A DNA stretch of 52,585 nucleotides from Nitrosospira sp. Nsp14 (lineage in GTDB: Bacteria > Pseudomonadota > Gammaproteobacteria > Burkholderiales > Nitrosomonadaceae): positions 1-52,585 of the forward strand of contig NZ_FOPV01000020.1 in NCBI RefSeq assembly GCF_900113575.1, in the 5' to 3' direction. The notes beneath the pieces were generated by a model. The model saw nothing but the letters and a program-made list of their open reading frames with translations, ran no database searches and was not told the origin of the DNA. Both the position numbers and the translations under genes were made by a program. Below, piece after piece: positions 42,708-52,509 of the stretch; the first letter of the stretch is position 1; the number at the start of each line of letters is the position of its first letter.

Positions 42708-44903
42708 CTAAAACGTGTAGCTTGCGTTCAGGCCCACCATATAGTTCCGTACCGGCGAGGGCTCATAAAACCGCCCGTTCGCTTCATTCACGATCACGGA
42801 GCCGACGTAGCGCGTGCCCGTCAGATTATCGATGCGCGCGAATCCGCTGATCTTCCAGGCACCGATCTGCCGCATATAGGCCACACGGACATTGGCGATG
42901 GCATATGCTTTTGCGGCTTCGGTATTCACGTCGTTGACAAAGATTCGATCCCGGTACAGTGCCTCCACCGCGCCGGAAAATCCGGGGAGCCCGCGCCGCC
43001 AGGCAAGTTCGCCGAAGGCGGTGTTGCGGGACACACCCGGCAGGAAATTGCCCTCCGAGACAGTCACCGCTGCCGGCGCCTGCGCCGGACGATAGCTGTA
43101 TTGATCGCGAAAGACGGCATCGAGGTAGGTATAGGATACATATGCCGACAGGTCCCGGGCAAAATACGCATCTACGGAGAATTCCACGCCGCGGCGGCGC
43201 GTATCGGAAGCATTCTGGAATGTCGCTCGCCCGCCGGAGCTTGTTGCAGGCACAATCTCGCCGCTCACGCGGGTTTCGAAAAGCGCGAGATTGACGCGCG
43301 TGCTGTTGGTAGCGAGCCACTTCAACCCTGCTTCGATATTGTCGCTTTTGCTCGGCCTGAGCGCGAAATTGAGACCCGCGGCGTCATCCGGGCGATAGGC
43401 AAGCTCGACGAAAGTTGGCGTCTCGAACCCCTGCCCTCCGCTGGCGTAAAGATTGAGGGTGGGAGTGGCCTTGAACAGCAGTCCCACTACGGGGGTGATC
43501 TTGCTGTAAGTGACGCCGCCGCTGTCATCCCCGTTGCCGCCCCGGATAAAAAAATCGTCCGACTTGAACTTCACCTCGGTATTGCGTACCCCTGCGGAAA
43601 GCGACCACGAGGGCGTGAATTGCCACTCAGCCTGCGCATACTGGCTGAGACTGGTCACGGTATTGTTTTCGTCACGCCGCAGGTCTCCGCGGACCCCCAA
43701 AGTGGTCCCGGAGAAATTCTCGTAGCCTTTGCGCCGCTCGCGGAATGTTTCATATTCGATCGCCCCGGTGAGGGTGATTGGCTGCGGCCCGCTGCTTCGG
43801 TGCGCCAATCTCAATCCCAAGCCGGCGAACCCCCGGTCAAGGTCCACTACCCCGCCCGAATTGGTCTCAGGTATCTGTGCGACCCGAGGGATTGCCAAAA
43901 ACTGTTCCACCTGCCGCGTTCCGGCATAGCTGATCAGTTTGAGCGAAGTCTCGGGAGAAAACTTATGCTCATATACAAGACCACCCTGGGTATTATTGAT
44001 GCTCTTGCGCGTGTTGAAAGTGATCGCCCTGCTATCCGCCTGACGAGGATTTGCGAGCATTTGCCCCTGTGTCAGTCCGAGCGGGTCCCGCGTATCGCCC
44101 TGGTTAAGCTCGTTGAATACCAGGGTCAAGGTGCTATCGTTCGTAACTCGATAGGTGAGCTTTGCGTTTGCCTGGAACCGTGTGGCGGCACTGTGATCGC
44201 GGTACCCTTCCGTATGAAAACGGGAGATATCGACGATGTAATTGAAAGGTCCGGGGATGGCATTGCCGTCGGCGCCCTTTGTTCCGCCAAGGGTTCCTCC
44301 AAGTTTGATCTCGCCCCGGCTGGTGCCAAAGCTGCCCCCCAGCAGCGTGCCTGTTATCGTTGCTCTAGCGGGTCCATCCTCCGTAAACGCCTGGATCACG
44401 CCCCCCGAGGCATTGCCATGGATAGCGGAAAAAGGACCGCGCAGAACTTCGATGCGTTCGACCGAACCGAGGTTGATATTGGCCGCCTGGCCCTGCCCGT
44501 CCGGCATGCTGGCGGGGATGTCATCGACAACCAGGCGTATCCCGCGTATGCCGAAAGTGGAGCGGGCGCCGAAGCCGCGGATCGATACCTGCAGATCCTG
44601 GGCATAGTTTTGCCGGTTTTGAATCAGCACTCCCGGTACGCGCGATAACGCTTCAGACAGATTGACACGCGGCTGGCTGTCCTGCACCACCAAGCCCTCC
44701 ACCACATCAATGGACATGGGCAGAGAAAAACTCGATTGTTCCACGCGGGTTCCGCTGACTACCACCGGGCTAAGGGAAACCGCCGCGTTACCCGTTGAAA
44801 CGCGGGGAGACGAAATGGCCTGCGCTAGCGCCGAACCCAATCCCGATATCAGGATGGAGGGCGCGATTGCCGCGGTGGCAAGGATCGAGTTCAATGTCTT
44901 CAA
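42708..44903 (-). CDS. TonB-dependent outer-membrane receptor
   Basis: Large outer-membrane receptor with an N-terminal plug domain (VNLSEALSRVPGVLIQNRQN, RGFGARSTFGIRG, and ERIEVLRGPFSAIHGNASGG) and a 22-strand-type barrel ending in YTF with terminal Phe. The plug and barrel sizes match siderophore or other metal-complex receptors. The TTG at 44903 is preferred because it starts a clean signal peptide (KTLNSILATAAIAPSILISGLGSALAQA). The longest frame, from TTG 44972, would add 23 residues before it. There is no adjacent TonB, sigma factor or ABC importer, so the ligand cannot be named. Confidence 0.88.
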   Translation of the reverse strand: MKTLNSILATAAIAPSILISGLGSALAQAISSPRVSTGNAAVSLSPVVVSGTRVEQSSFSLPMSIDVVEGLVVQDSQPRVNLSEALSRVPGVLIQNRQNYAQDLQVSIRGFGARSTFGIRGIRLVVDDIPASMPDGQGQAANINLGSVERIEVLRGPFSAIHGNASGGVIQAFTEDGPARATITGTLLGGSFGTSRGEIKLGGTLGGTKGADGNAIPGPFNYIVDISRFHTEGYRDHSAATRFQANAKLTYRVTNDSTLTLVFNELNQGDTRDPLGLTQGQMLANPRQADSRAITFNTRKSINNTQGGLVYEHKFSPETSLKLISYAGTRQVEQFLAIPRVAQIPETNSGGVVDLDRGFAGLGLRLAHRSSGPQPITLTGAIEYETFRERRKGYENFSGTTLGVRGDLRRDENNTVTSLSQYAQAEWQFTPSWSLSAGVRNTEVKFKSDDFFIRGGNGDDSGGVTYSKITPVVGLLFKATPTLNLYASGGQGFETPTFVELAYRPDDAAGLNFALRPSKSDNIEAGLKWLATNSTRVNLALFETRVSGEIVPATSSGGRATFQNASDTRRRGVEFSVDAYFARDLSAYVSYTYLDAVFRDQYSYRPAQAPAAVTVSEGNFLPGVSRNTAFGELAWRRGLPGFSGAVEALYRDRIFVNDVNTEAAKAYAIANVRVAYMRQIGAWKISGFARIDNLTGTRYVGSVIVNEANGRFYEPSPVRNYMVGLNASYTF

Positions 44904-45062
44904 TGATCTTGCTTCCCCAAGACTTGAAATCGGCGTGACGGCACGAACGGGGGCACTCGGGCCCTTTCCCAACCATCGTTGGCTACCCCATGTACTTAGG
45001 TGGTTGGACGTGCAACAACTCCCAGGCGCGTCCCCGCCATTAAATCGCGGCTGGGTATTTGC

Positions 45063-45473
45063 CTAATAACCCGGATTGCCAGGCATGGTTCCTGCAGGCG
45101 GCGCCAGCGTTGGAGAGGGCGAAGAAGAGCTGCGTTCTACTTTTTGCCGCCCTGCGGTAGCATCCTGGTTTACCTTTTCTATCGCGTCGTTAATACGCTT
45201 CTGCTCACCGGTTGCTGCGTGATTAATAGCCGCGCTGTCGGCGTTTGCCTCTTTCACCATGCAGTCGTGATACGCCAGCAGCTGCTTCTGCCACTCATTG
45301 ATTGCCCCGACGCTCTTATTGAAAGCATCCGCGGAGCTTGAGTCGATGCTGGGTGTCTGGGGCCTCGCACCGCATCCCGCAGGGGACCAGCCCTCTGGTC
45401 CAATAACGCCCGCATGGGCCGTGAATGCGGTAGTAAACGCAAATGATGCGACAACAAGAATGAGTGATCTCAT
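45063..45473 (-). CDS. Small secreted protein, unknown
   Basis: Product of 136 residues with a signal peptide (SLILVVASFAFTTAFTAHA). The mature part has two cysteines (AGCGARP and YHDCMVKEA), a helical central segment, and a Ser/Pro-rich C-terminus ending GNPGY. No family is recognised. It lies about 90 bp upstream of the TonB receptor's longest start on the same strand and might be co-transcribed with it. Confidence 0.65.
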   Translation of the reverse strand: MRSLILVVASFAFTTAFTAHAGVIGPEGWSPAGCGARPQTPSIDSSSADAFNKSVGAINEWQKQLLAYHDCMVKEANADSAAINHAATGEQKRINDAIEKVNQDATAGRQKVERSSSSPSPTLAPPAGTMPGNPGY

Positions 45474-45723
45474 AGTAAATTTTCCTTTATGTATATTCAG
45501 TCCATTTTAACCTGGTGGTTCGCGGAAGCCGCTTTTAAGGATAGGTGAAAGACGGCCGAATCGGGGGCGCGGGCGAAGTATCCCTTTCCATTCTATCCGT
45601 AACAGAACCAATCTTGGCATATTGCCGCCGGGCTGATCGAGCTGGGCCTACTCGGATCATCGCCCCAGGCAGCCCACATAAGTTATGATACCGCCGCCTA
45701 TGACTTCCTCTACTTCCTGAAAC

Positions 45724-46971
45724 GTGGCAACTTCCGCCCCCCCGCCAGCCCTGTTGCAAGGCGCCGACGCCTGGCGCAACGCGCTGGCAAAGTTCGCACT
45801 CCTGTTCTTTGGCATTGCCCTGTGGCACAAGGGCCTGAGTTTTTATGCCTACTATCTTCTTCCGATCGCCTGGGTCCTGGATGGTGCTTTAAGCCGGTTC
45901 AGACAGACAACGAAAGAGCCGCTGGTTGTCGCCCTGCTCGTTCTCTGCCTAGTCCTCGCATTGGGAATTCTATGGAGCGACGATCCCAAGGCCGGGTTGA
46001 AGGTGTGGCGGCGCTATTTCGCATTTCTGGTTTTTATTCCCTATTTTTCCCTTTTGACTAAGGCCCGGCTCCCCTGGGCGATCTTCGGCTTGTTGACTGG
46101 CTATTTCGGCGCCGTCGCGGCAGGTATCTATCAGCTGCTCATTGTCGGAGAGCAAGGAATTCCACCGCTGGGCATGCCTTACCTGCACTTCTCCTCCGTC
46201 CTGGGGATCGGAGCACTAGTGACTCTTTATCTTGCTGGCGTCAGCGGAAATAAAAAGGCCAAACTTGCGTTGTGGCTGCTCGCAATCATATTGCTGTTTC
46301 TCCAGTTCAGTCAGAGCGCACGCGGAATTCTTATCGCTACAATTGCTTCAGCGGCGATTTTACTTTTTTTGCTATACAAACGGGAGATCAAGACGTTTCT
46401 CGGCATGATGGCATTGCTGGCGGCAGCGGTTTCAGTTTTTGCTTACAACAGCAGCAATTTCCAGCAAAGGCTCGCGCAGGCGAAAGATGACATCGAATTA
46501 TCCAGAGCGGGAAACTATGGCAGCAGCGTCGGATACCGGCTCGCGCTGTGGGATATCGGCCTGCACGGAATTGCCGAACGCCCTCTTCTCGGTCATGGCA
46601 CAGGCATGGCAATAAACTACTTCGAAAAAAACGTGGAGACCTACAAGGGCGGCATCTACAAAAACCTGCGGGAATTCCACGACGATATCCTTCATTACCA
46701 CAATGACTGGATAGAAATTGGAATGCATCTCGGCGCGCTCGGCTTGGCAGCTTATGCGTATTTATTGTGGAGCTGGTACAAGACATTCAGCTTGCACCGG
46801 ATGGCTTCCTTGGGAGCGGCGCTGGTCTGTTTTATTTTTCTTTGCGGCGTGACAGATAATCTTGTTTTCTTTCGGCAGACCTTCTACCTGCTTCTTGTGC
46901 TTACGGCCATCGGAATTGCCTGGCAAAAATGGAATAATATGCCTTCCCTGGGCCCTGCACCGCCTCCTTGA
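45724..46971 (+). CDS. O-antigen ligase/polymerase-like membrane protein
   Basis: Inner-membrane protein of 415 residues with about 10-12 hydrophobic spans and the Wzy_C-type central segment QSARGILIATIASAAILL. The periplasmic loop that follows holds GERPLLGHGTG-like spacing (AERPLLGHGTGMA) and DDILHYHNDWIEIGMHLG, the His-containing loop of WaaL ligases. It would attach O-antigen or another lipid-linked glycan to lipid A core, or polymerise it. The start is GTG at 45724; the frame is closed just upstream. It opens the polysaccharide region. Confidence 0.85.
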   Translation: MATSAPPPALLQGADAWRNALAKFALLFFGIALWHKGLSFYAYYLLPIAWVLDGALSRFRQTTKEPLVVALLVLCLVLALGILWSDDPKAGLKVWRRYFAFLVFIPYFSLLTKARLPWAIFGLLTGYFGAVAAGIYQLLIVGEQGIPPLGMPYLHFSSVLGIGALVTLYLAGVSGNKKAKLALWLLAIILLFLQFSQSARGILIATIASAAILLFLLYKREIKTFLGMMALLAAAVSVFAYNSSNFQQRLAQAKDDIELSRAGNYGSSVGYRLALWDIGLHGIAERPLLGHGTGMAINYFEKNVETYKGGIYKNLREFHDDILHYHNDWIEIGMHLGALGLAAYAYLLWSWYKTFSLHRMASLGAALVCFIFLCGVTDNLVFFRQTFYLLLVLTAIGIAWQKWNNMPSLGPAPPP

Positions 46972-47123
46972 GGAGTTGATGGACATGTTCTTCCCATCCC
47001 GCTGGCTTCAATAGCAGCAACCCAGAATCATGCTAAAACCTTACCGCCCGGATGGGGTAATATGAGAACTCGAACGGAGTGTATTCCTCCTGTACACGTC
47101 CGATTGCGAAGGAACGCAGGTTG

Positions 47124-48296
47124 ATGCGTGTCTGCTTTGTCTCTCATACAGCCGCGCGCAATGGTGCGGAACTCGCATTGCTGGAGCTGTTGCAAGGTCT
47201 CCATCGATTAGGTGTCCAATGCCTGGTGTTCGTACCAAAAAAAGGTCCGCTCCTCGAAGAGCTCGACAGGCTGAATATCGAATGGCGGTTAATAAGTTAT
47301 CCCTGGTGGTGGAAATTGAGGGGAAAATCTCTCCCCCGCCGTCTTTTTCGGACCCTTCACGGGTTGACTGCTGCCGCGCGCATCGCAATAGTGCTGAGGC
47401 GCTGGCGCTGCGATGTTGTTGTCACCAATACCGTTGCGGTCGCCGCGGGGGCATTCGCCGCCTGGCTGGCACGCAAGCCGCACGTTTGGCACCTGCACGA
47501 GTCCCCGTATCGCGACACCAGAATAACATTTGACCTCGGGAACCGTTTGTCAGCGCGCCTCATAGAGGAGTTGTCCGCACGCATTGTCCCGGTTTCGAGC
47601 GCAGTAGCCAATGAGTATTCGCGCTACATCAAGCGAGACAGGATGCGTGTCGTTTATCAATCCGTCACCTTGCACGTTGGGATAGAGGAAGGGCTTGATC
47701 GCAATCCTGGTAATACTTGTTTTCAGTGTTGCATGGTTGGCTCGATACAACCGTGGAAGGGGCAGGACGAGGCAATTAAGGCCTTGTCCGAGCTAGTCCG
47801 TAGAGGCGTTGATGCTCATCTACTCATAGTCGGCGATGAGAACAGGTTCTTTACGGCTTCTCTGCGTGAGCAGGTGAGGGACTACGGCCTCGAACAGCGG
47901 GTTACGTTTACTGGGTACGTAAAAGAGCCGGTGCGCTATATACACATTGCCGATGTCACACTGTTATGTTCCGCCTGGGAGGCTTTTGGGCGCGTAATCG
48001 TGGAGACAATGCTGGCAGGAAAGCCCGTTATCGCCACTGCAAACAGCGGCGGAACAGCCGAACTGATTGAAGAAGGGAAAACCGGCCTCCTGTATGAGCG
48101 CGGCAATCACAATGAGCTTGCCGATAAGATACAGTATCTGTATGAGAACCCCAAAGTTCGATCAAAGCTGGGACAAGCGGGCTACGCGTGGGTGATGGGA
48201 CGTTTTACTCAGGAGCGGTACGCGAGCGAAATGCTCGATCTTTTTACGGAAGTGCTGGCGAAAGGGAACGTGTCGACAGATTCAATACCCTCTTAA
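47124..48296 (+). CDS. Glycosyltransferase family 4 (GT-B fold)
   Basis: Cytosolic sugar transferase of about 390 residues from ATG 47124 (MRVCFVSHTAARNGAELALLE). The N-terminal Rossmann half has the Gly-rich donor-facing loop NGAE. The C-terminal half has GSIQPWKGQDEAI, SAWEAFGRVIVETMLAGKPV and the Glu-containing EX7E motif typical of GT4. Its acceptor and donor sugar are unknown. A longer frame from 47079 adds 15 residues without a ribosome binding site. It is downstream of the ligase and upstream of a GT2 gene in the same orientation. Confidence 0.88.
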   Translation: MRVCFVSHTAARNGAELALLELLQGLHRLGVQCLVFVPKKGPLLEELDRLNIEWRLISYPWWWKLRGKSLPRRLFRTLHGLTAAARIAIVLRRWRCDVVVTNTVAVAAGAFAAWLARKPHVWHLHESPYRDTRITFDLGNRLSARLIEELSARIVPVSSAVANEYSRYIKRDRMRVVYQSVTLHVGIEEGLDRNPGNTCFQCCMVGSIQPWKGQDEAIKALSELVRRGVDAHLLIVGDENRFFTASLREQVRDYGLEQRVTFTGYVKEPVRYIHIADVTLLCSAWEAFGRVIVETMLAGKPVIATANSGGTAELIEEGKTGLLYERGNHNELADKIQYLYENPKVRSKLGQAGYAWVMGRFTQERYASEMLDLFTEVLAKGNVSTDSIPS

Positions 48297-48395
48297 TTTT
48301 TCCGTAATAAAACCTTGTGATGGTGCCTCCCTAATCGATTTCTTCGACACTATTATTTGCTAGCCCCTCGTGACGCTGTGATCGGCTGAGGAAAA

Positions 48396-49352
48396 ATGAC
48401 TACACCGCTCTCATTATCGGTCGCGCTCGCCAGCTATAACGGCGAACGCTACATCGGCGAGCAACTGGACAGTATCGCCCGCCAAACGCGACTACCGGAC
48501 GAACTGGTAATCTGCGATGATGCATCGACCGACTCCACAGAGGTCATCGTGCGAGAATTCGCCCGGCGCGCGCCCTTTGCGGTCCGCTTCCTCCAGCATG
48601 AGCGAATGGGTAGCACACGCAACTTCGAGTTGGCCATAGCCGAGTGCCGGGGCGATATTATCTTCCTTTGTGATCAGGATGATGTGTGGTATCCAGATAA
48701 GGTAAAGACCATCGAAGCTGTTTTCATCGACAGACCAGAGACCGGTGCAGTATTTACGGATGCCGACGTGGTTGACGAGAATTTACAACCTCTCGGGTCG
48801 CGATTATGGAAGTACTTTAGATTTAAACCGAAGGAGCAGGCACAGGTCGAAGCTGGCGATGCGCTCAGCGTGCTGCTCAGGCACCCGGTGGCCACCGGCG
48901 CAACCATGGCCTTTCGTTCCAGTTTTCGCGATTTTCTGCTGTCGATGCCGCCCACGTGGCACGATGCGTGGATCGCTCTGCTTATCGGCACCACATCTCA
49001 TCTGGTTGCATTGCCAACTCCGCTTATTGCTTATAGGCAGCACGGCCATAACCAGGTCGGAATACCGCGACCGGGCAGAAATCGGGATAAAACCGTTGAG
49101 GAAATCTACGGACCACGAGTGTTGCTATATGAAAGAGCACGGGCGCGTCTACTGGAATTTGCCGATCGCTTTCCGACTGATGCGGAAAGGATTTACCTGT
49201 TCAATGAAGTTATAAAACTTCTCCGAGCGCGCGCTACGTTACCGATTGACCGATGGCGACGCCTACCGATGGCTCTACAAGGGTTGATTGCATACCGATA
49301 TCACCGATATGCTTATGGATGGGGAAGCTTCCTCAAAGATTTGTTCCGATAA
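48396..49352 (+). CDS. Glycosyltransferase family 2 (GT-A fold)
   Basis: Glycosyltransferase of 318 residues with the GT2 N-terminal fold (SVALASYNGERYIGEQLDSI), nucleotide-binding DDASTDST and metal-binding DQDDVW. A second catalytic region includes TWHDAWIALL. It resembles rhamnosyl- or galactosyl-type transferases of LPS/O-antigen clusters, but donor specificity is not readable. It has no membrane anchor. It is the last plus-strand gene of the group and lies 98 bp after the GT4 gene. Confidence 0.88.
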   Translation: MTTPLSLSVALASYNGERYIGEQLDSIARQTRLPDELVICDDASTDSTEVIVREFARRAPFAVRFLQHERMGSTRNFELAIAECRGDIIFLCDQDDVWYPDKVKTIEAVFIDRPETGAVFTDADVVDENLQPLGSRLWKYFRFKPKEQAQVEAGDALSVLLRHPVATGATMAFRSSFRDFLLSMPPTWHDAWIALLIGTTSHLVALPTPLIAYRQHGHNQVGIPRPGRNRDKTVEEIYGPRVLLYERARARLLEFADRFPTDAERIYLFNEVIKLLRARATLPIDRWRRLPMALQGLIAYRYHRYAYGWGSFLKDLFR

Positions 49353-49390
49353 AAAGATGCTGCTGTTTTTCTGTTTAGGGCTGTAGAAAA

Positions 49391-49420
49391 TAGAAAATCC
49401 CACCCTTTAGTTGGGGTGGA
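49391..49420 (-). terminator. Terminator overlapping the stop of the GT fusion gene
   Basis: On the minus strand CCACCC (within the last codons) pairs with GGGTGG and is followed by ATTTTCTATTTTC. The stem straddles the stop codon at 49407-49409, so the hairpin and the gene's end are combined. Confidence 0.55.
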
Positions 49421-51722
49421 CGGTTGTCTCGCTCAGAGAGGTTGAGCCATTTTTTATTAATTCAAGGTAAACAGATTCGTACTTCTTAAATAAGGTTACT
49501 GGGTCAAACTTTGCCGCGGCTTCAGGTACTTTTTGCAGGTGATCAAGGTACAGATTGGTGTTTTCAACGTACTTAACAATGAGGCTAGCGACATGGGAAA
49601 TAGGAATGGTCCAGTTGTTTAAGTCGAATACCATTCCAGCATGACCTTTACTGGTTGATATCATGTTTTCAATTTCACCCAAATTACTCGCCAATATGGG
49701 GCGGTTAGAAAGAAGGCATTCGATTAATACGAGAGGAAAGCTTTCTGCTGGGTAGCGTGAGGGCAAAAAGCCGAGATCAGACGTTGCAAAGTAATCGCGA
49801 ACATTTCCTCGAAATCCTATTAAATGTACAAAATTATCTTCAACAATAAACCTAAGTCGCTCATATTCTGGCCCCGTACCTATAAGTAGCAGGTGAATAT
49901 TTTTCTTACTGATTTTACGTGCTAATTTTACAATCTCAATAGCCTCCCCCCAGCCTTTCTCAGGGATGGCTCTACTAACCAAACAAATTAGGAACGCATC
50001 TTCTGGAACCCCCAATGTTTGGCGAGGAACAGGTGTTATCGGAATTATGTCCAAGGCGTTACCAATCTTTACGAAACTGCCAAGATCGAATTGATGGGAC
50101 ATGAATACCGGAAGGTTTTTATCCGTTAAATACACGAACTTGTTCACCCTCTTTTTGAGCAGTGGAAAAATTTGAGCCAACACAGCGGGAGGCGTCATCT
50201 CATATATGCCGTGGGTGGTAACTACTAAATGAATGTGAGGACTATTCTCCAGAAAATAGGAAACACATACGTCGACCCATGAATGGTGTGAATGCACAAG
50301 CTCTATGCCCATGTCATCAACAGCCGACCCAAGCTTTGAAAGGGTATCAAGCTCTAGCAGGGGTATACTCGGATGAAGCATTTGCCTTATGCCGGCTTCG
50401 GTGGGCGCTTTATGGCAATTTAGAAAAGTAATCCCATAACCGGCAGCCTTTAGGATATTGGCGAGTTTGATTGGAAATGTTTCTCCCCCACCTGCGGTTA
50501 AAGCGAAAGAGGCCATCAGTATATTTGGCTTGTGCTCCGCGGCGTTCTTTTGGATTCGTTCGTAGTCGTAGCATTTTTTAAATGATTCCTCAGAGCAATC
50601 CATACGAGAAGCAAGCCATAACGATTTCAAAATCCGCCTTTGTCGTATTACTACGTCCACTTCTAGTCGATACAAGGAGGTTAGTGCTTTTGCAACTTGC
50701 TCGTGCTCTTGATAATAAAAATCAGTACGACACGCATTTTCCTCGACGTCATTTTGATACAAGGGAATGTAATTCGTGGCGTGAGGAGAGTAGGCGACGA
50801 GCCCTCCACGAATCAGATGTAAATAGAGCATCCAGTCGCGACATATTGTCATTCGTTGCCAATTTTTATTATTTAGCAATTCGAGTTTCCGGGGGTGACG
50901 AAAAACGGTACTACTGATTCTTGGCAAGTTAGTCTTGATGAACCAGGCTTTATTTACCAAGCGGTGGGCGGATATTACAAATGGATCGGGCCCTAACTCA
51001 AAGTGTAGCTTCTGTGAATGCTCCTTTGAGTTGTGCATTGATTTAGCAAACCTACTATCCCCGCATACACTGAGGCCGAAAGCAAGCATTACTGCCTCAT
51101 TTATAAAACATCTTACGAGTTCTGCCAGGAAGTTATAGGAACAGTAACTGTCGCTTTCGGCTATCCATATCAAATCCCCTCGCGCCATGGTAAAAGCGCG
51201 ACTCCATTGACCCATAGTCACAGAATTTTTTTCATAAAAGGCATAGCGTGTCACCTGAGGATAGCGATATTGATATTCTTCGAGAATATCTTTACTCCCA
51301 TCCGTCGAACCGCCATCCAAAAGAATGACCTCAAAATTGGTGAATGTCTGTTGATAAATCGAGTTGAGTCGTTGCCGTAGAAACTCAGCCTGATTGTAGC
51401 TGAACACAATGACTGATACTTTGGGACTGAAATTGGCGGCAATAGGCGCGGCAGTCGGATAAAGACTTGTGGAAATAGGAATGTGTGATGAACGGTCTCG
51501 GTATAAATACTGTTTTCTCAGATACAGCGTCAGTTTCTGGAAAAGCAGTTCATGCAGTAAAGGAAATACTGGCATGACAATTTTAGCTGAAAGGTCTTTG
51601 GTCCAAATATAGCAGCGGCGAATCCAATTGTTAGATACATATTGCTTTACTAAGAATTTTGCTGTGGCTCTGATAATGTGCCGACCTCCGCGCTCAAGCG
51701 GTTTCAACTGGTATTTGTGCAT
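49407..51722 (-). CDS. Bifunctional GT2-GT4 glycosyltransferase
   Basis: A 771-residue protein with two transferase folds. The first (about 105-340) is GT2, with VSVIVFSYNQAEFLRQRL, LLDGGSTDGS and IAESDSY. The second (about 395-750) is GT4, with FALTAGGGETFPIKLA, a glycine-rich donor loop and the late ESFPLVLIECLLSNRP. The product would add two sugars in sequence to a growing glycan. Base composition is clearly more AT-rich than the preceding genes, and it lies on the opposite strand, both consistent with acquired polysaccharide genes. A terminator overlaps its stop codon. Confidence 0.85.
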   Translation of the reverse strand: MHKYQLKPLERGGRHIIRATAKFLVKQYVSNNWIRRCYIWTKDLSAKIVMPVFPLLHELLFQKLTLYLRKQYLYRDRSSHIPISTSLYPTAAPIAANFSPKVSVIVFSYNQAEFLRQRLNSIYQQTFTNFEVILLDGGSTDGSKDILEEYQYRYPQVTRYAFYEKNSVTMGQWSRAFTMARGDLIWIAESDSYCSYNFLAELVRCFINEAVMLAFGLSVCGDSRFAKSMHNSKEHSQKLHFELGPDPFVISAHRLVNKAWFIKTNLPRISSTVFRHPRKLELLNNKNWQRMTICRDWMLYLHLIRGGLVAYSPHATNYIPLYQNDVEENACRTDFYYQEHEQVAKALTSLYRLEVDVVIRQRRILKSLWLASRMDCSEESFKKCYDYERIQKNAAEHKPNILMASFALTAGGGETFPIKLANILKAAGYGITFLNCHKAPTEAGIRQMLHPSIPLLELDTLSKLGSAVDDMGIELVHSHHSWVDVCVSYFLENSPHIHLVVTTHGIYEMTPPAVLAQIFPLLKKRVNKFVYLTDKNLPVFMSHQFDLGSFVKIGNALDIIPITPVPRQTLGVPEDAFLICLVSRAIPEKGWGEAIEIVKLARKISKKNIHLLLIGTGPEYERLRFIVEDNFVHLIGFRGNVRDYFATSDLGFLPSRYPAESFPLVLIECLLSNRPILASNLGEIENMISTSKGHAGMVFDLNNWTIPISHVASLIVKYVENTNLYLDHLQKVPEAAAKFDPVTLFKKYESVYLELIKNGSTSLSETTVHPN

Positions 51723-52125
51723 ACTTGCCTATTCTCAATCACAAGGCCGCAATATGGAAACGAGCTATATTGAGCGGCGCGGGTTGTCTGCCTTTTTTGA
51801 ATGCGAGGAGAAACGTCGAAAGGGGATAGTGTCGTAGCAATCGTGAGCGTCAAATACGATGTAGAAGATACCGAACGAATTTTGCTTGTGCGTGGGAGTC
51901 GGTTTGCTAATGAAAAGCTACCTTTGGAGAAGAAGAGTCCTGGCTATAATACATGAGCTTAGTAATCGGATTAGTCCAGCACCGTTAGTACTCAGTTAAA
52001 TGGTCGTGAAGTTCAAATTGAATCTTAGCGGCAGTTACGCTAACACTAGCAAAATTTTTGAAAATTATTGTCACTCTTTCGAAAGGGAGCATATTAAACG
52101 TGAAATTAGATTTAGCTAAGCAACT
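51723..52125. other. AT-rich intergenic region, about 400 bp
   Basis: No supported gene is seen. A 27-codon frame beginning METSYIERRGLS (from about 51754) has no recognisable product. The stretch separates divergent genes and probably holds two promoters. Confidence 0.3.
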
Positions 52126-52509
52126 ATGTTAAGAAAACCGAGCCCACGTATCTCCACCTACTCGTTATGTGAACCGACCTCGCTCATAAAGTTTTCGAAA
52201 ATTTGGGTGAAGAACATTTGGAAGTTTTTCCTCGGACGCAAACGGTTTCTTTTAATTACTCCACCCTTTTTCAAGATTCAGTTAGCATTTGATCGTTGCA
52301 ATAACTCCATGTTTACCGTACAGATCAGAGACGCAATCGACTGGTGCACAACTAAACAGATCTATATAGATCAAGATTATAGTTTTAAGAGCCTGAAGCG
52401 CCGAGAAGATATTGAAGGGTATTACAATTTGCTAAAGAGGGAAGGAATATCTCCATTAATTGTCGACTGTGGCGCCAATATCGGATTAGCTGTAGTAGTT
52501 TCGATTTAA
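52126..52509 (+). pseudogene. Truncated FkbM-family methyltransferase
   Basis: The frame encodes 127 residues and ends a few residues after the SAM-binding motif IVDCGANIGL (about 112-121), where FkbM proteins would normally continue for 100 or more residues. The preceding VQIRDAIDWCTTKQIYIDQDY matches the usual FkbM approach to that motif. The chain becomes AVVVSI and stops, and the next bases run to the window edge without rejoining the family. An insertion or deletion near 52490 is likely. Such enzymes methylate sugars in polysaccharide clusters, fitting the context. Confidence 0.7.

Noticed and set aside
42696-44648. 650-codon plus-strand frame opposite the TonB receptor
   Set aside because: Shadow frame; the minus strand carries a recognisable plug, barrel and signal peptide.
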